Assembly: GCA_025934895.1 (NCBI GenBank)
Contig: JAICWH010000009.1
Coordinates: 1-43,186 of the forward strand
DNA from: Nocardioidaceae bacterium
GTDB taxonomy: Bacteria > Actinomycetota > Actinomycetes > Propionibacteriales > Nocardioidaceae
DNA length: 43,186 nucleotides
Direction: 5' to 3'
Position 1 is the first letter of the stretch; the number at the start of each line of letters is the position of its first letter. Position numbers and translations under genes: made by a program. The notes beneath the pieces were generated by a model that saw only the letters and a list, made by a program, of their open reading frames with translations, ran no database searches and was not told the DNA's origin. Of the stretch, positions 40,808 to 43,186 are shown piece by piece.

Positions 40808-42808
40808 TCAGCCGACGTGCACGAGCCGGACGCCGTCGTCGACGAGGGCCACCCGGTCCCCGCCGAGCGGGAGGGCGCGCACGTCCGTTCCGAGGAAGCC
40901 GCGGCCCGGCCACGAACCGGTCCCGCTCAGCCGGCCGTCGGTGCCGACGTGGAGCGCCACGAAGCGCGACGTGCCCGTGGCCCAGCTCTCCACAGGCGTG
41001 ACGAGCACCCGACGCGCGGGCAGGTAGCTGAAGGCCCGCGCGTCGACGCCGGCAGCCACGTCGGTGTCCCGGCCCAGGGCCAGGGTGCCGGTACGTCGGA
41101 CGTGGCCGGGGTCCCGCAGGTCGAAGGTCGCGGCCCGGGTGCCGAGGTCCGCGCCGTTCGACGTCGCGTCGTGACCGATCCCGACGACGAGGCCGCCCCC
41201 GACCGGGTGCAGGTAGGAGGAGTAGCCCCGCGCCGACAGCTCGCCCGCCACTCGGGGGTGCACCGGGTCGCCAAGGTCGAGGGTGTACAGGGGGTCGGTG
41301 GACCGGAAGGTGACCACGAGTGCCAGCGTGCCGAGCCAGCACACGGCCTTCAGCTCCTCGCCCCTGCCGAGGCCGCCCACCCGGCCCGTCGCCACGAGCC
41401 GCCCGTTCCGCTCGGCCAGCACCGTCACCGTGGTCGATCCTGCTCGCACCCGGTCCGGCGGCGTGGGCGTGCCCGCCGTGCCCAGCCGCATCGGCGTGTC
41501 GGTGACGGACCGCCAGGAGTCGACGGTGCTCGCGACGCGCAGGTGCCCGTCGTACTCGTCGAGGGACCACCGGTCCTTGACGACGCCAGGGACCGAGCCC
41601 GAGCCGACGTAGCGGGTGCGCAGCCCGTCCAGGGCGAACGCGTGCACGGTCGTCGAGTCGCCGTTGGGGGTCGCGACGTAGAGCCGGTCGGCGGAGGAGT
41701 AGACGAGGTCGCCGGAGGTGGTGACCGCTGTGGCGCGGTAGTCGGCGGCGTCGTCGATGGGGAAGCTCAGCACGCTCACCGTGCCGAGCCCGGAGGGCTG
41801 GAGCGGGTGGCGTACGTCGGAGCAGTCGAGCAGCGGCGTGCGGTCGCCGGCGCCGGTGACGACCTGCGGGAGCCACGACGACAGCGGTGCCGCGGCCAGG
41901 ATCCGACGGTTCTCGCCGGTCGCCTCGGCGGCCGTGCGGCCCACGCCGGGGTGCACGAAGCCGAGCGACGGGTAGCCGGTGCTGAGCACCACGCGCACGG
42001 TGCCGTCGGCGTACTCCCGGGTGGAGACGGCGCTGCCGTCGAGGGTGCGGTCGTCGGTCAGCCGCGGCGCGGAGGGGTTGCTCACGTCGAAGGAGACCAG
42101 CCGGGTGTGCGGGTCGGAGATGACGGGCGGCCGGAAGTCACCGGCCAGGTCGCTGGCCACGCCCCCGTCCGGACGCAGGAGGACCGGCCCGCCGCGGGAC
42201 ACCGACGCCTGCTGGCCGACCACCAGGACCCGACTGCCGCGCAGCACCAGCTCGGCGTGCACGACAGCGGCGCCGGTGAGCGTGGTGCGGGACAGCTCCC
42301 GCGGTCGGCCGCCGGAGACGTCGGTGAGGATTAGGGTCCGGCCGGTGACCCGGGCCAGGAGGCGTCCGTCGGTCTTCGCGACGTCCGACTCATCGACGCT
42401 GGCGTCCTGCACGTTGGTGCCGGTCGCGCTGGCGCCGACCCCGTCGTCCGCCTGACTCCCCGACTGACTCGGGGCCTGGCTGCCGGTCCAGCCGGCGGCG
42501 CCGCCGTCCGGGCTGCCGACCGGCGCGAGCCGGCGCATCAGCGGCGTCGGGTGCGGGGACAGCAGCGGCTGACCCGCCAGCCCCCACGGGCCGACCTCGG
42601 GGAGCGCCGTCCGCAGGTACCACGCGCGCAGGTCCGCGCACCGCTCGAACCGGGGCAGCTCGTCGGCGGCCGCCGGCTGGCCCGCGACCACGGAGTGCGC
42701 AGCGGTGGCCAGGTCGCTGGTGCCGTCGCCGAGGATCCCCGAGCCCACCCCGACGTACCCGGCCGCGGCCGTCACACCGACCGTGCAGATGACAAGAGCT
42801 CGTCGCAT
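40808..42808 (-). CDS. Secreted beta-propeller domain protein (PF09826-like)
   Basis: A 666-residue protein starting MRRALVICTVGVTAAAGYVGVG, with an N-terminal membrane/signal segment (about 4-26). After a Ser/Gln/Gly-rich linker (GSQAPSQSGSQADD) comes the family entry TNVQDASVDESDVAKTDGRLL (about 132-152). Many blade strands follow (for example VSVLSFPIDD, GDLVYSSADRLYVATPNG, KAVCWLGTLALVVTFRSTDPLYTLDLGDP, HPVGGGLVVGIGHDA). The end is GDRVALVDDGVRLVHVG. It matches the actinobacterial/archaeal 'beta-propeller domain-containing protein' family, which is extracytoplasmic and of unknown function. No anchoring Cys (lipobox) is seen. The frame extends upstream, but the signal segment fixes the start. 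Confidence 0.87.
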   Translation of the reverse strand: MRRALVICTVGVTAAAGYVGVGSGILGDGTSDLATAAHSVVAGQPAAADELPRFERCADLRAWYLRTALPEVGPWGLAGQPLLSPHPTPLMRRLAPVGSPDGGAAGWTGSQAPSQSGSQADDGVGASATGTNVQDASVDESDVAKTDGRLLARVTGRTLILTDVSGGRPRELSRTTLTGAAVVHAELVLRGSRVLVVGQQASVSRGGPVLLRPDGGVASDLAGDFRPPVISDPHTRLVSFDVSNPSAPRLTDDRTLDGSAVSTREYADGTVRVVLSTGYPSLGFVHPGVGRTAAEATGENRRILAAAPLSSWLPQVVTGAGDRTPLLDCSDVRHPLQPSGLGTVSVLSFPIDDAADYRATAVTTSGDLVYSSADRLYVATPNGDSTTVHAFALDGLRTRYVGSGSVPGVVKDRWSLDEYDGHLRVASTVDSWRSVTDTPMRLGTAGTPTPPDRVRAGSTTVTVLAERNGRLVATGRVGGLGRGEELKAVCWLGTLALVVTFRSTDPLYTLDLGDPVHPRVAGELSARGYSSYLHPVGGGLVVGIGHDATSNGADLGTRAATFDLRDPGHVRRTGTLALGRDTDVAAGVDARAFSYLPARRVLVTPVESWATGTSRFVALHVGTDGRLSGTGSWPGRGFLGTDVRALPLGGDRVALVDDGVRLVHVG

Positions 42809-42947
42809 CGTCGTCCCCGATCTGTTCGCCCGCTGCCGCGTCCGGGGATGGGACGCACACCGGGACTCGGTGGTTCCGGCCCGTCGCCGCCCGTTCGGCG
42901 GCTGGCAGGGTGTGGGCAGCAGATCCGCAGCCAGCCGAGGAGATCCG

Positions 42948-43186
42948 TTGTCAGAGCACCGGCCCGCGCCGCCCGCGGGCACGCTGTCCGGCCGGGAGCT
43001 CGACGTCGTCCTGTTCGGGGCGACGGGGTTCACCGGTCGCCTGACCGCCGAGTACCTCGCGCAGCAGGCACCCCCGGGCTGCCGCTGGGCCCTGGCGGGA
43101 CGCGACCGTGGCCGGCTGGAGGCGGTCCGGGACCGGCTGACCGCGCGGGACCCGGCGCTCGCGGACCTGCCGCTGCTGCGCGCCGA
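42948..43186 (+). CDS. Saccharopine dehydrogenase-like / trans-acting enoyl reductase, C-terminus cut by window edge
   Basis: The first 79 codons are visible. TTG 42948 is preceded by GAGGAG five bases upstream. Residues from about 19 (ELDVVLFGATGFTGRLTAEYL) form a dinucleotide-binding fold with GATGFTG, followed by CRWALAGRDRGRLEAVRDRL. This is the typical N-terminus of the saccharopine dehydrogenase NADP-binding family that includes the mycobacterial trans-acting enoyl reductase. The substrate cannot be judged from this part. Divergent from the beta-propeller gene. Confidence 0.8.
   Translation, partial: MSEHRPAPPAGTLSGRELDVVLFGATGFTGRLTAEYLAQQAPPGCRWALAGRDRGRLEAVRDRLTARDPALADLPLLRA

Overview
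The window is about 43 kb of very GC-rich, gene-dense chromosomal DNA with GTG and TTG starts and many genes that look leaderless. This points to an actinobacterium. Protein flavour suggests a Nocardioides-like member of the Propionibacteriales; the genus is an inference. I see no rRNA, tRNA, CRISPR array, insertion sequence or phage gene. Several neighbours (helicase-associated protein, cold-shock protein, MFS, DUF3027, DUF2530, MarR, serC, citA) also lie near one another in the Mycobacterium tuberculosis Rv086x-Rv0889c region as I recall it, so most of the window is probably an old actinobacterial block carrying lineage-specific insertions.

Layout. 1-5.8 kb: a partial CGNR zinc-finger regulator with a His-Gly repeat, a helicase-associated/WYL-like protein, a 3-hydroxybutyrate-dehydrogenase-like SDR, and the MurT/GatD pair that amidates lipid II. 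5.9-12.1 kb: an acyl-CoA synthetase overlapping a DUF885 peptidase, then a large secreted subtilase. 12.2-16.9 kb: a HAD-LarE fusion, a cold-shock-domain protein, an MFS protein, DUF3027 and DUF2530. 17.0-19.4 kb: a three-gene cassette of a 103-residue Asp/Gly/Thr repeat protein, a Cupin_4 (JmjC-type) oxygenase and a sucrase/ferredoxin-like protein. It is followed on the same strand by an ABC exporter pair and a MarR-MFS efflux operon with a visible operator (to 23.7 kb).

23.7-31.3 kb: a 29-residue membrane peptide, two methyltransferases, a secreted beta-propeller protein, serC, a GNAT acetyltransferase, a metallo-beta-lactamase-fold hydrolase, citrate synthase and pdxH. PdxH makes the PLP that SerC uses. 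31.3-35.7 kb: two MFS transporters, then a decayed patch holding remnants of a third MFS gene (its operator and start survive) and a glycoside hydrolase family 13 fragment. 35.7-43.2 kb: DNA photolyase, a DtxR-type metal regulator, a sirtuin, a membrane protein, a HAD-IIA phosphatase behind a 12-bp minisatellite, DUF2277, a large secreted beta-propeller protein and the start of a saccharopine-dehydrogenase-like enzyme.

The best candidate for an undescribed system is the 17.0-19.4 kb cassette. A repetitive acidic peptide sits directly in front of, and probably in an operon with, a protein-hydroxylase-type oxygenase and a possible electron-transfer partner, with an exporter next door. Substrate and product are inference only.
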